Shown: positions 46,260-58,779, counted from the first letter of the stretch. The stretch is DNA of 64,000 bases from Aeromicrobium endophyticum (GCF_003586285.1 NZ_QUBR01000001.1:310001-374000), one strand, 5' to 3'. Made by a program: numbers and translations. Notes: generated by a model not told the origin, from the sequence alone.

Positions 46260-49085
46260 TCATCTCGGACGCGGATCGAGCAGCTGAGCGAGGTGCTGGG
46301 CGTCGACCGAGACCAGGTCGTCGAGCTGGGTGCGGCACGAGAAGCCGTCGGCCACGACGATCGCGCCCTCGGGGGCCCGGCGGACCGCCGGCAGCAGCTG
46401 CTGCTCCGCGACCGCGACCGACACCTCGTAGTGCCCGATCTCGACCCCGAAGTTGCCGGCGAGCCCGCAGCAGCCGGACACGCGGTCGATCGTCGCGCCG
46501 GTGGCGGTCATGATCGCCATGTCGGCCTCGAAGCCCAGCACCGAGGCCTGGTGGCAGTGCGGCTGGACGACCAGGGTCGTGCCCGTGAGGTCGGGCGGCG
46601 TCCAGCCCTCGGTGCGTGTCAGCAGCTCGGACAGCGTGAAGACCCCGGCCGCGACGTCGACCGCGCGGGGGTCGTCGACCAGCTCGACGGCGTCGGACCG
46701 CAGCACCGACAGGCACGACGGCTCGAGACCGACGACCGGGATGCCGGCCGCGACGTAGGGGTGCAGCTGCTCGACGGCCCGGCCGATCATCTCGCGGGCG
46801 GTGTCGAGCTGGCCCGTCGTGATCCACGTCAGCCCGCAGCACTGCGGGCGGCTCAGCACCTCGACGTCGTAGCCGGCGCCGTCGAGCACGCGCAGCGCCG
46901 CCTCTCCCCCGGCGGTGGAGAAGAACTCCGTGAAGGAGTCGGCCCACACGACGACCTTGGCGCGTCCCGGCGCGAGGGCGGGACGGGCCAGGCGCGTGAA
47001 CCGCCTGGTCGCAAACATCGGCAGGCTGCGCCGCTGGTCGACGCCGGCCACCCACCGCGCGATCGAGCGGACGCCCGGGGTGCGGAGCCCCAGGTTGGCG
47101 AGCCGGGCGATCGGCGAGGTCACGCGGGCCCAGAACGGCAACCGGCCGAGCACGTAGTGGCTGCGCGGCCGCCGGCGCCCCTTGTACGACTGGTGCAGCA
47201 CCTCGGACTTGTAGCTGGCCATGTCGATGCCCGTGGGGCAGTCGCTCAGGCATCCCTTGCACGACAGGCACAGGTCGAGGGCCTCGTGCACCTCGGGCGC
47301 GCGGAAGCCGCCTGTCACGAGCCGCCCGTCGATCATCTCCTGCAGCACCCGCGCGCGTCCGCGCGTGCTGTCCTTCTCGTCGCGCGTGGCCTGGAACGAC
47401 GGGCACATGACGCCGTTCGAGCCGGAGTTGTCGGCGATGCACTTGCCGACGCCGGTGCAGCGGTGCACGGCCTTGCCGAGGTCGCCCTCGTCGTGGAGCA
47501 GGCGCAGTCCCAGGCGCCGCGACAGCTGCTCGCGCCCCGGAGAGTGGATCGACTCGGGCCCGCGCAGGTCGGCGTCGACCGCGGCCGGACGCACGAGGAC
47601 GCCGGGGTTGAGCAGGTCGTCGGGGTCGAGGATCGCCTTGACCTGCTCGAACAGCGAGATGGCCTCGCCCGAGTACATCAGGGGCAGCAGCTCGGAGCGC
47701 GCCCGTCCGTCGCCGTGCTCGCCCGACAGCGAGCCGCCGAGGGACGCCACCTGGGTCGCTGCGTCGACGAGGAACCGGCGGAACACGTCGTGCCCGCCCT
47801 CGGCGTCGAGCGGGAAGTCGATGCGGATGTGCACGCAGCCGTCGCCGAAGTGCCCGTACGGGACGCCGTCGAGGCCACGGTCCTTGAGCAGGGCGTCGAG
47901 CTCGCGCAGGTAGGTGCCGAGCTTCTCGGGAGGCACCGCGGCGTCCTCCCACCCCGAGAGCGCCTTGCCCGGCAGCGTGCGGGTCGCCAGTCCGGCGCCC
48001 TCCTCGCGGATGCGCCACAGCACGGCCTGCTCGCCGCCGTCGGTCACGACCCGGTGGTCGACCGCGGACGCCGCGCGCGAGGCGCGTGCCACGGTGCCGG
48101 CGACCTCGCCCACCTGCTCGCCCGAGATCTCGACGAACAGCCAGCCCTGGCCGCGCGGGAGGTCGGGGACCGACCCACGGTGCGACCGGTAGACGTCGAC
48201 GATGCGCGAGTCGAGCCCCTCGCAGGCCGTGGGGCCGAACGGCAGGAGCGCGGGGACATCGTCGGCGGCCTCGGCCATCGAGGCGTAGCCGAGCACGAGG
48301 ATCTGCCGCACGGGCGGGTCCTCGACGAGCCGCACCGTGGCCGAGGTCATCGTCGCGAGCGTGCCCTCGGTGCCCGCCATGAACGTCGCGACGTCGAAGC
48401 CGTTCTCGGGCAGCAGGTGCTCGAGGCTGTAGCCCGACACCTGGCGACCGAACCGGCCGAACTCGGTGCGGATCGTCGCCAGGTTGGCGCCGACCAGCTC
48501 GCGCAGGTCGTCGAGCGTCGCCGAGGTGGGCGTTGCGCCGCGTCCCACCGTCAGCTGCTCGCCCGCCATCGTCACGAGGTCGAGACCGACCACGTTGTCG
48601 GCGGTCCGGCCGTAGGCGAGGGCTCGCGAGCCGCAGGCGTTGTTGCCGATCATCCCGCCGACGGTGCAGCGCGTGTGCGTCGACGGGTCGGGTCCGAACC
48701 GCAGCCCGAGCGGCGTCGCGGCCTTCTGCAGCACGGCGTGCACGACGCCCGGGTCGACCCGGGCGATGCGGGCCTCGACGTCGATCTCGTGCACGCGGTG
48801 CAGGTGCCGTGTGAGGTCCATGACGACGCCGGTGCCGACGGCGTTGCCGGCGATCGACGTGCCAGCGCCGCGGGAGGTCAGCGGGGTGCCGGTGACGCGG
48901 CACGCCTCGACGGTCGCCAGCACCTCCTCGGTGCTGCGCGGTCGCACCACGACCTGCGGGACGACCCGGTAGAGCGAGGCGTCGGTGCTGTAGAGGGCAC
49001 GTGTGAGGCTGGAGTCGTCGACGTCGGTCACACCGAGGCGACGCAGCTCGCCGACCACATCGGTGGTGGTCTCGAGGATCGTCAC
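46260..49085 (-). CDS. FAD/4Fe-4S oxidoreductase, probable D-2-hydroxyglutarate dehydrogenase
   Basis: A 941-aa fusion. Residues 1-460 form a FAD-linked oxidase of the glycolate/D-lactate/D-2-hydroxyglutarate type: TSRGAGTSIAGNAVG, PDPSTHTRCTVGGMIGNNAC and the C-terminal metal histidines in YGHFGDGCVHIRI and GEHGDGRAR. Residues 540-700 hold 4Fe-4S clusters (CTGVGKC, CLSCKGCLSDCP). Residues 700-941 are CCG domains (QCCGLTW, GCCGLAGNFG). This is the YdiJ-like layout. GTG 49085 overlaps the HOT gene stop (GTGA). Beside HOT, whose product is D-2-hydroxyglutarate, this substrate is the best inference; D-lactate or glycolate remain possible. Confidence 0.83.
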   Translation of the reverse strand: MTILETTTDVVGELRRLGVTDVDDSSLTRALYSTDASLYRVVPQVVVRPRSTEEVLATVEACRVTGTPLTSRGAGTSIAGNAVGTGVVMDLTRHLHRVHEIDVEARIARVDPGVVHAVLQKAATPLGLRFGPDPSTHTRCTVGGMIGNNACGSRALAYGRTADNVVGLDLVTMAGEQLTVGRGATPTSATLDDLRELVGANLATIRTEFGRFGRQVSGYSLEHLLPENGFDVATFMAGTEGTLATMTSATVRLVEDPPVRQILVLGYASMAEAADDVPALLPFGPTACEGLDSRIVDVYRSHRGSVPDLPRGQGWLFVEISGEQVGEVAGTVARASRAASAVDHRVVTDGGEQAVLWRIREEGAGLATRTLPGKALSGWEDAAVPPEKLGTYLRELDALLKDRGLDGVPYGHFGDGCVHIRIDFPLDAEGGHDVFRRFLVDAATQVASLGGSLSGEHGDGRARSELLPLMYSGEAISLFEQVKAILDPDDLLNPGVLVRPAAVDADLRGPESIHSPGREQLSRRLGLRLLHDEGDLGKAVHRCTGVGKCIADNSGSNGVMCPSFQATRDEKDSTRGRARVLQEMIDGRLVTGGFRAPEVHEALDLCLSCKGCLSDCPTGIDMASYKSEVLHQSYKGRRRPRSHYVLGRLPFWARVTSPIARLANLGLRTPGVRSIARWVAGVDQRRSLPMFATRRFTRLARPALAPGRAKVVVWADSFTEFFSTAGGEAALRVLDGAGYDVEVLSRPQCCGLTWITTGQLDTAREMIGRAVEQLHPYVAAGIPVVGLEPSCLSVLRSDAVELVDDPRAVDVAAGVFTLSELLTRTEGWTPPDLTGTTLVVQPHCHQASVLGFEADMAIMTATGATIDRVSGCCGLAGNFGVEIGHYEVSVAVAEQQLLPAVRRAPEGAIVVADGFSCRTQLDDLVSVDAQHLAQLLDPRPR

Positions 49086-50374
49086 GTCCAGAGCTCGATC
49101 GACTGGCCGAGGATCGTCGCGACGTCGTCCTCGCGGACCTCGAGCGGCGCGGTGGCGAGCAGCCGCTGCTGCTTCATGGTGCCCTCGACCAGCGAGTCGA
49201 TGTCGCTCTCGTCGAAGCCGACGGCTCCGATGCCCGCCGGGATGCCGACGTCGCGCATGATCTGTGTCAGCACCTGCGGCAGGAACTCGGCCGGGTCGTC
49301 CGGACGTGCCGCGCCGGGAGCCAGCAGCTCGGCCGCACGCAGGTGGCGCTCGGGCGAGGCCTCGAACGTGAACCGGAAGGCGGCGGGGGCCGTCAGCGAG
49401 ACCGCCATACCGTGCGGCACCATCGCGTGGTCGGCCCCGTAGCCCTCGGGACGGAAGTCGCGCACCTGGCCGGCGATCGGATAGGCGTTGGCGTGCGGGA
49501 CGTGCACGCCGGCGTTGCCGAAGCCGAGGCCGGCGAACGTCGCGGCCATGGCCACCTCGGTGCGGGCCGCCAGGTCGTCGCCGTCGCGGACGGCCGTGCG
49601 GAACGAGCCGGCCATCAGGCTGAGCGCCTTCTCTGACCACATGTCGGCGATCGGGTTGGAGCCGCAGTAGGGCACCCGCTGGTCGGCCTGCTTGCGCTCG
49701 TAGGACGTGAACGGTCGTGCGGTGTAGCTCTCGAGCGCGTGGCACAGGATGTCGAGCCCGGACGCGGCCGTGACGCCGGCGGGCTGCGTGAGCGTCAGCT
49801 CGGGATCGACGACGGCGAGGGTCGGCCGGAGACGAGCGTGCGAGATGCCGGTCTTGACGTGCTGGCTGACGACGTCGAGCACGCAGATCGTGGTGCTCTC
49901 GCTGCCCGTGCCGGTCGTGGTGGGGACGGCGACCAGCGGCAGCAGGGCGTTCTGGGGGGCTCGGGCGCGTCCGACCGGTGCGTTGACGTAGTCCATCAGC
50001 TCGCCCTCGTTGGTCGTGAGCAGGTTGACGGCCTTGGCCGTGTCGATGCTGCTGCCACCACCGACGGCGACGATCGCGTCGAACGGCCCCTCGGACCGCG
50101 CGAAGGCGATCGCCTCCTCGAGGCTCGCGTCGGTGGGCTCGACCCGCGAGCGGTCGAAGACGACCGCCTCGATCGAGGCCGCGCCCAGCGACTCGGCGAT
50201 CTCGGTGGGTGCACCGGTCGCGAACACGCCGGGGTCGGTCACGACCAGCACGCGGCGGGCGCCCAGCTGGGCGAGGTCGTGGCCGAGCTCGTGCCGCGCT
50301 CCCACCCCGAACTTTAGGCCGGGAGCCCCGTAGGTGAAGACCGATTCGGGGTGCTGGGGCTGGAAGACCGACAT
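49082..50374 (-). CDS. Iron-containing alcohol dehydrogenase, hydroxyacid-oxoacid transhydrogenase (HOT) type
   Basis: A 430-aa group III alcohol dehydrogenase closely resembling animal ADHFE1 (HOT), which oxidises 4-hydroxybutyrate to succinate semialdehyde while reducing 2-oxoglutarate to D-2-hydroxyglutarate. Shared blocks are RVEPTDASLEEAIAFA, AVGGGSSIDTAKAVNLL, DYVNAPVGRA, CHALESYTARPF, GSNPIADMWSEKAL, FAGLGFGNAGVHVPHANAYP and DHAMVPHGMAVSLTAPAAF. The His residues of these blocks include the metal ligands. Start ATG 50374, 42 bp after the GntR gene. Assignment rests on recalled similarity; other alcohol or lactaldehyde substrates are less likely. Confidence 0.85.
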   Translation of the reverse strand: MSVFQPQHPESVFTYGAPGLKFGVGARHELGHDLAQLGARRVLVVTDPGVFATGAPTEIAESLGAASIEAVVFDRSRVEPTDASLEEAIAFARSEGPFDAIVAVGGGSSIDTAKAVNLLTTNEGELMDYVNAPVGRARAPQNALLPLVAVPTTTGTGSESTTICVLDVVSQHVKTGISHARLRPTLAVVDPELTLTQPAGVTAASGLDILCHALESYTARPFTSYERKQADQRVPYCGSNPIADMWSEKALSLMAGSFRTAVRDGDDLAARTEVAMAATFAGLGFGNAGVHVPHANAYPIAGQVRDFRPEGYGADHAMVPHGMAVSLTAPAAFRFTFEASPERHLRAAELLAPGAARPDDPAEFLPQVLTQIMRDVGIPAGIGAVGFDESDIDSLVEGTMKQQRLLATAPLEVREDDVATILGQSIELWT

Positions 50375-50416
50375 GTGCGCTCCTTGGACGTTGCGGACTC
50401 CGCCGAGACTAGCATG

Positions 50417-51154
50417 CTACTGCGTCGGGGGCTCGCTCGTCGTCGGCCGGGCTGGCAGGTAGAGGTGGCCGCGCAATGCCTCGGACCACGCCGGGTCGAC
50501 GACCTCGACACCGTCGACCGCCACCTGCTCCATCAGCAGCGTCGCCGTGCGGACGAGGTGCGCCTCCATGTGGGCGGCCGCGGCGGCGGGATCGCGCATC
50601 GCGATGGCCTCGACGATGGGCGCGTGCTCGCCGGCGAGCTCGACCATGCCGCGCGACCGGCGGATCGTGGACGCCCCCCGCGACTGGATCGAGTCGCGCA
50701 GCGTCGCGATCTCGGCCTGCAGCCTCGGATTGCCCATGGCCCCGGCGACGGCCTGGTGGAGCGCGCGGTCGTGCTCGGTGAACTGGACCTCGTCGTCGGC
50801 GTCGGCGTGCTCGCGCATGCGGTCGAGCTCGCCGACGATCGCGGCGACCGTCGAGGCGTCGGCGTTCGCCGCGGCGTGGGCAGCAGCCGGCACCTCGAGC
50901 AGCAGACGCAGCTCGAAGACCTCGCGGACGTCCGCGGCCGTCACGCCCCGGATGCGCACGCCCCGGTTGCGCTCGACCGAGACCAGCCCGATGTCGGCGA
51001 GCCGCAGGACGGCCTCGCGGACCGGCGTGCGCGACACCTCGAGCAGGTCGGCCAGGCGGTAGATCGAGTGCAACGACCCGGGCGGGAACTCGCCGCTGAC
51101 GATCGACTCCCGGAGCGAGTCGAACACGCGATCGGTGGTCGTGGTGCGCGTCAT
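50417..51154 (-). CDS. GntR family regulator, FadR/FCD subfamily
   Basis: A 245-aa regulator. The N-terminal winged helix-turn-helix (10-75) has VFDSLRESIVSGEFPPGS and LADLLEVSRTPVREAVLRL. The C-terminal all-helical FCD effector domain (90-225) has metal-ligand-type residues in FTEHDRALHQAVAGAMGN and HAPIVEAIAMRD and AHLVRTA. FCD proteins usually bind small carboxylic acids. It is first in the operon with HOT and the FAD/FeS oxidase, so it probably represses them until 4-hydroxybutyrate, 2-hydroxyglutarate or a related acid is present. Confidence 0.88.
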   Translation of the reverse strand: MTRTTTTDRVFDSLRESIVSGEFPPGSLHSIYRLADLLEVSRTPVREAVLRLADIGLVSVERNRGVRIRGVTAADVREVFELRLLLEVPAAAHAAANADASTVAAIVGELDRMREHADADDEVQFTEHDRALHQAVAGAMGNPRLQAEIATLRDSIQSRGASTIRRSRGMVELAGEHAPIVEAIAMRDPAAAAAHMEAHLVRTATLLMEQVAVDGVEVVDPAWSEALRGHLYLPARPTTSEPPTQ

Positions 51155-51226
51155 GCTGACCGTGACCCTCTCCCCCGCCGTCGCGTCGCGGACGTGCTGG
51201 CGACCTGTCTGCCGCATGGGCCTTGG

Positions 51227-51243
51227 CACGAAACGATATCGTG
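51227..51243. promoter_or_regulatory. Palindromic candidate operator for the GntR regulator
   Basis: A 17-bp site whose ends CACGA and TCGTG are inverted repeats and which contains the perfect palindrome ACGATATCGT (51233-51242). It stands out as AT-rich in the 189-bp divergent region, 73 bp before the GntR start. It also holds TATCGT, a possible -10 on the minus strand. A site here could control both directions. Confidence 0.5.
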
Positions 51244-51343
51244 TTGCTCTGGCGCGCGGGACGACGTCGCTGGCCGACCGACGCGCGCATGCACGGCACG
51301 TCCGGCGGCGGGGCACCCGCGCGGACCACGACGAGGGGATCTC

Positions 51344-52480
51344 ATGATGGCTCGGACCTTCCGGGTGGCGGTGGCTGCTGTGGCGCTCATCGCCCTCGCC
51401 GCGTGCGACGGCACCTCCGGCACCAACGGCACGACCCCCGCGGCCACGGCGAGCACGACGGCTGCTCCCAACCTGTCCGATCACGAGTCGGGTCCCGAGA
51501 GCCCCATCGCCTACGGACTCTTCGTGCCTGCCGGCGCCACGCAGCTGGGCCCGCTGTTCCGCTACCGCAGCGCTGCCCTGATCGCCGCCTACCAGCCCGA
51601 GCTGCAGGCCATCGAGGCGCAGCGCGCCGCCGACGCCGCGGCGAAGGTTGCCGAGGACGAGGCCAACGGCACCCCCTCGCCGACCCCCACCCCCACGCCG
51701 ACGACCCGGCCGAGCCCCGACACGTTCAAGCTGATCGGCGACGAGGCCCCGCGCCCCGACACCTCGATCTCGCTCATGCGCATCGACGGCGATCCCTCCG
51801 ACGTCGTGCGCCGCATGCTCGCGCAGATCGACGCCGCGATCCCCGACGCCGGCCTCGTCCTCGACGACCTCTCGACGTACTGCACCTCCGAGGAGCGTCG
51901 CATCACCGGCTGCCAGGTCGTCGCCAGCGGTGCGACCGAGGGCAAGCGTGAGATCCGGGTGTCGCTGTCGGTCGACACCGGCAACCTGGCGACCCGCACG
52001 GCACCGCCCGGTGCCCTCACCCGGCCGGTCATGCAGCTCACGGTCGAGTACGTCGGCGATCCGCGGGCCGGGCAGCTGGGCCGCGACACCGGCAAGCTCG
52101 GCGACGTCGCCGACATCGAGAAGATGCCCGACCGCTCGGGGCTGATCTGGCCCAAGATGGACCTCGACGCCGACCTCACCACCCCGCTCGTCAACGGCTG
52201 GGTCGCCCCGCCGTCGGTCACGCTGCTGCTGAGCGGCTACCAGCCCCAGTTCGTCGCCATGACCGCCGAGCGCGCGGTCGACGCCGACCAGATCGCCGAG
52301 CAGTTCGCGCTCGCCAACAGCCGCAAGGGCGCCATCACCAAGGACGTCGTCGAAGACCTCAACTCGGTCAGCACGATGTACTCGGCGCGCGGCAAGGGCG
52401 GCGCCGTCGCCCGCGCCGTCTACATCCTGTCGGCGCGCGGCAACTACACGGCCCTGTTCTACACGCCCGCCGAGAAGTGA
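51344..52480 (+). CDS. Predicted lipoprotein of unknown function
   Basis: A 378-aa lipoprotein with lipobox LAAC at about residues 18-21 (ALIALAACDG). A Thr/Ala/Ser linker precedes a domain rich in acidic residues; a Pro/Thr stretch (TPSPTPTPTPTTRPSP) lies at about 110-125. The C-terminal 200 residues alternate strand-like segments (EIRVSLSVDT, MQLTVEYVG, SVTLLLSGYQPQFVAM). No family recognised. ATG 51344 (or 51347) follows GAGGGG. The 3' end overlaps the convergent NUDIX gene by 22 bp. Confidence 0.7.
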   Translation: MMARTFRVAVAAVALIALAACDGTSGTNGTTPAATASTTAAPNLSDHESGPESPIAYGLFVPAGATQLGPLFRYRSAALIAAYQPELQAIEAQRAADAAAKVAEDEANGTPSPTPTPTPTTRPSPDTFKLIGDEAPRPDTSISLMRIDGDPSDVVRRMLAQIDAAIPDAGLVLDDLSTYCTSEERRITGCQVVASGATEGKREIRVSLSVDTGNLATRTAPPGALTRPVMQLTVEYVGDPRAGQLGRDTGKLGDVADIEKMPDRSGLIWPKMDLDADLTTPLVNGWVAPPSVTLLLSGYQPQFVAMTAERAVDADQIAEQFALANSRKGAITKDVVEDLNSVSTMYSARGKGGAVARAVYILSARGNYTALFYTPAEK

Positions 52481-52911
52481 TCCGCGTGCGCGAGAGCGTG
52501 CTCGACCATCGGTAGCACCGGCCCGACCTGCGTGCCCACGTCGGCGATCGCGACCCAGCACGCGACGTCCGTGGTGCCGTCGAGCTCGACGACGTGAGGC
52601 GTGACCGCGGGGTCGACCTCGACGGCGTAGAGCAGGTGCACCCCGTGATAGTCCTCGAAGCGGTCGCCCCGGCCCGGCGCGACCACGTGCACGTCGTGGA
52701 CGTCCACCAGCCGTGACGACAGCGCTCGCAGGCCCGTCTCCTCGTGGAGCTCGCGGACGACGGCGTCGTGGGGCGACTCGCCGTGGTCGACACCGCCGCC
52801 CGGGAGGGTCCACGTGCCCGCCGGGTAGCCCGCCGGGGAGATGCGCGTCAGCAGGATGCGGTCGTCGACGATGACCACGGCGTAGGCACCGAGCCGCTGG
52901 GTGCGGATCAT
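52459..52911 (-). CDS. NUDIX hydrolase
   Basis: A 150-aa NUDIX protein from ATG 52911. The Nudix box is GGVDHGESPHDAVVRELHEE followed by TGL (residues about 38-60), complete for Mg2+ binding. LGAYAVVIVDDRILLTRISP precedes it. Such enzymes cleave nucleoside diphosphate-X compounds; the substrate (damaged nucleotide, dinucleotide or sugar nucleotide) cannot be told. Its stop lies inside the last codons of the convergent lipoprotein gene. Upstream ATGs exist in frame but add sequence without family features. Confidence 0.85.
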   Translation of the reverse strand: MIRTQRLGAYAVVIVDDRILLTRISPAGYPAGTWTLPGGGVDHGESPHDAVVRELHEETGLRALSSRLVDVHDVHVVAPGRGDRFEDYHGVHLLYAVEVDPAVTPHVVELDGTTDVACWVAIADVGTQVGPVLPMVEHALAHADHFSAGV

Positions 52912-52979
52912 GTCGGGCACTCGCCCTCCGGGGGTCGTCGGGGACGCACCGTGGGCGCGTCGGATTCGGGCCAGGCTAT

Positions 52980-52985
52980 TAGAGT
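52980..52985 (+). promoter_or_regulatory. -10 box before the acyltransferase gene
   Basis: TAGAGT ends 8 nt before ATG 52994. Full TAnnnT match; the transcript would have at most a few leader nucleotides. No -35 recognised in the 82-bp divergent gap. Confidence 0.4.
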
Positions 52986-52993
52986 CGTCCTCG

Positions 52994-54127
52994 ATGAGTG
53001 CCCTCGACCCGCTTCCCGTCGCCACCTCCCCACCCAAGGAGCGCGTGGCGTATCTCGACAACGCCCGCTACTGGGTCATGCTGCTGGTCGTCATCGGCCA
53101 CTCGCTCACCGAGCTCGTCGTGATGGACTCGGCCCGCGGCATCTACACGTGGATCTACTCGTTCCACATGCCGTTCTTCATCCTCATCTCCGGCTACACG
53201 GCCCGGCACTACATCGGCGACTTCCGCCAGATCCGCCGGATCGTCAGCACCCTCATCGTCCCGTACCTGCTCGTCGAGCTGAGCCTGCAGCTCATCACCC
53301 GGCACTACGACGGCTCGCCCAAGAACCTCATGATCCTGTCGCCCCAGTGGCTCGGCTGGTTCCTGGCCGCGCTGTTCATCTGGCGCATCACGACGCCCAT
53401 CTGGCGCGCCCTGAAGTACCCCGTCACCACCTCGATCGTCATCTCGCTGCTGGCCGGGCTCATCGAGATCCCCAACGTGCTGGCCCTGCCGAAGGTGCTC
53501 GCGCTGCTGCCGTTCTGGGTCATCGGCCTGCACATGAACCGCGAGATCTTCATGCGGCTGGGCGATCTGCGCATCCGCATCGCCTCTGTCGTCGTCCTCG
53601 TCACGTCGTTCGTCGTCTGCCAGGTCTACGCCGGCACCTGGACGACGCAGTGGCTGCTGTGGAAGGACCGCTACTCCGAGGACCCGCTCGACGCGTCGCC
53701 CTGGGGAGGCATCGTCACCCGGGGCAGCCTGCTGCTGGTCGGAGCGCTGCTGACCTTCGCGACGCTGTCGCTGATCCCGCGCGGGCGGTCGATCACGACG
53801 ACGCTCGGTGGACGGACGTTCTACTGCTACCTGCTGCACGGCTTCATCATCATCCTGCTCGACCGCCAGTTCGACCTGTGGCAGCGCCTCGAGCAGTACG
53901 GCGCGGCGTCCGTGGTCGGATGCATCGTGGTGGCGGTGGTGGTGGCCAACCTCCTGATGACCAGGCCGGTGGCCACGCTGTTCCGTCCCCTGTTCGAGCC
54001 CCGCCTGACGTGGTTGTTCCGCGAGGCCGAGCCGCCCTCGGTCCGCGTCCCGGTCTCATCGATCGAGGCTGCCACAGCCGCGGCACCTGCCGAGGGCGCG
54101 ACGCAGGCACCGGTCAAGGCGCCGTGA
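52994..54127 (+). CDS. Acyltransferase 3 family membrane protein
   Basis: A 377-aa integral membrane acyltransferase with about ten helices. It begins YLDNARYWVMLLVVIGHSL, the family motif with the catalytic His, followed by SFHMPFFILISGYTAR. These enzymes O-acetylate or O-acylate sugars of surface polysaccharides or lipids. The last 50 residues are an Ala/Pro-rich cytoplasmic tail. Start ATG 52994. The stop overlaps the GTG of a cutinase-like lipoprotein gene, so an acyl-adding and an ester-cleaving enzyme are translationally coupled. Confidence 0.85.
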   Translation: MSALDPLPVATSPPKERVAYLDNARYWVMLLVVIGHSLTELVVMDSARGIYTWIYSFHMPFFILISGYTARHYIGDFRQIRRIVSTLIVPYLLVELSLQLITRHYDGSPKNLMILSPQWLGWFLAALFIWRITTPIWRALKYPVTTSIVISLLAGLIEIPNVLALPKVLALLPFWVIGLHMNREIFMRLGDLRIRIASVVVLVTSFVVCQVYAGTWTTQWLLWKDRYSEDPLDASPWGGIVTRGSLLLVGALLTFATLSLIPRGRSITTTLGGRTFYCYLLHGFIIILLDRQFDLWQRLEQYGAASVVGCIVVAVVVANLLMTRPVATLFRPLFEPRLTWLFREAEPPSVRVPVSSIEAATAAAPAEGATQAPVKAP

Positions 54128-54894
54128 CCCCGCGGCTGACCCGTGCAGCCGCCGCCGTCGCCGTGCTCCTCGGGCTCGGCGGGTGCTCCGCGCACCCGGA
54201 CGGTCCTGACCGCCCTCGGACGGCCTCCGTGCTGACCGACCGCACGTGCGCCGACCTGGTGGTGATCGGGGCCCGCGGCTCGATGCAGCGGGCCGGCCTC
54301 AACCTCGGCGTCGGCACAGAGGTGCGGGTCACCGTCGAGCAGCTGGCGCGGCGGCTGCAGCAGCGTTCCCACGTCTCGGTGCACGTGGAGCCCGTGCTCT
54401 ACGACTCCTCGCCCACACCGACCGCTGCGGGCTTCCTGCGCAACACCGCGGCCGGCGGGACGCTCGCCCTCGGCCGCCTGACGTCCCTGGCCGCGCGGTG
54501 CCCGTCGAGCCGCTTCGCGCTCGTGGGCTTCAGCCAGGGCGCCCATGTCGTGCACACCGCCGCGATGGCCGTGCCGTCGTCGCTGACGTCCCGCGTCGCG
54601 CTCGTCGCGATGATCGCCGACCCCGCGAACAACCCCGACGACCAGATCACCCGGTGGTCGTACGCCTCCGAGCCGACGAGCGGCCACGGCCGGCTCGGCG
54701 CGGGCCCGCCGATCCCGGCCGCCCTCCGCCGCACGGCGATCAGCTTCTGCGTCGCCGGCGACGCGATCTGCAACGACCGGGGCGCACCCGGCACCGGCCA
54801 GTCGCCGACCCACAAGCACTTCTACGAGCGACCGGCGACCGCCGAGATCACCGCCGCCCGGCTCGACCGGGTGCTCCGCGCCAACGGCGTGTGA
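54124..54894 (+). CDS. Cutinase-family lipoprotein (serine esterase)
   Basis: A 256-aa exported esterase. GTG 54124 overlaps the acyltransferase stop (GTGA). Signal peptide with lipobox LGGC at about residues 21-24 (VLLGLGGCSAH). Alpha/beta-hydrolase fold with CADLVVIGARGSMQ, nucleophile Ser in LVGFSQGAHVVHTAAM, Asp in CVAGDAICND and His in PTHKHFYERP. Paired cysteines typical of cutinases are present. Mycobacterial relatives act on lipids or triglycerides. As a membrane-anchored esterase it may remove groups added by its partner acyltransferase; this is inference. Confidence 0.85.
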   Translation: MTPRLTRAAAAVAVLLGLGGCSAHPDGPDRPRTASVLTDRTCADLVVIGARGSMQRAGLNLGVGTEVRVTVEQLARRLQQRSHVSVHVEPVLYDSSPTPTAAGFLRNTAAGGTLALGRLTSLAARCPSSRFALVGFSQGAHVVHTAAMAVPSSLTSRVALVAMIADPANNPDDQITRWSYASEPTSGHGRLGAGPPIPAALRRTAISFCVAGDAICNDRGAPGTGQSPTHKHFYERPATAEITAARLDRVLRANGV

Positions 54895-54904
54895 GCCCCC
54901 GGAC

Positions 54905-54943
54905 GCGAAGGAGCCCCCGACCAGTGGCCGGGGGCTCCTTCGC
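54905..54943. terminator. 15-bp perfect bidirectional terminator hairpin
   Basis: GCGAAGGAGCCCCCG (54905-54919) pairs perfectly with CGGGGGCTCCTTCGC (54929-54943) around a 9-nt loop. It lies between the convergent cutinase and rpoC genes, 11-15 bp from each stop. Confidence 0.85.
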
Positions 54944-54957
54944 AATCGATCAGACGG

Positions 54958-58779
<3,822 letters not shown>

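Noticed and set aside
45426-49442. Plus-strand open frame of over 1300 codons opposite the FAD/FeS oxidase
   Set aside because: Protein families, catalytic motifs and start overlaps are all on the minus strand; the length reflects GC-rich third positions.
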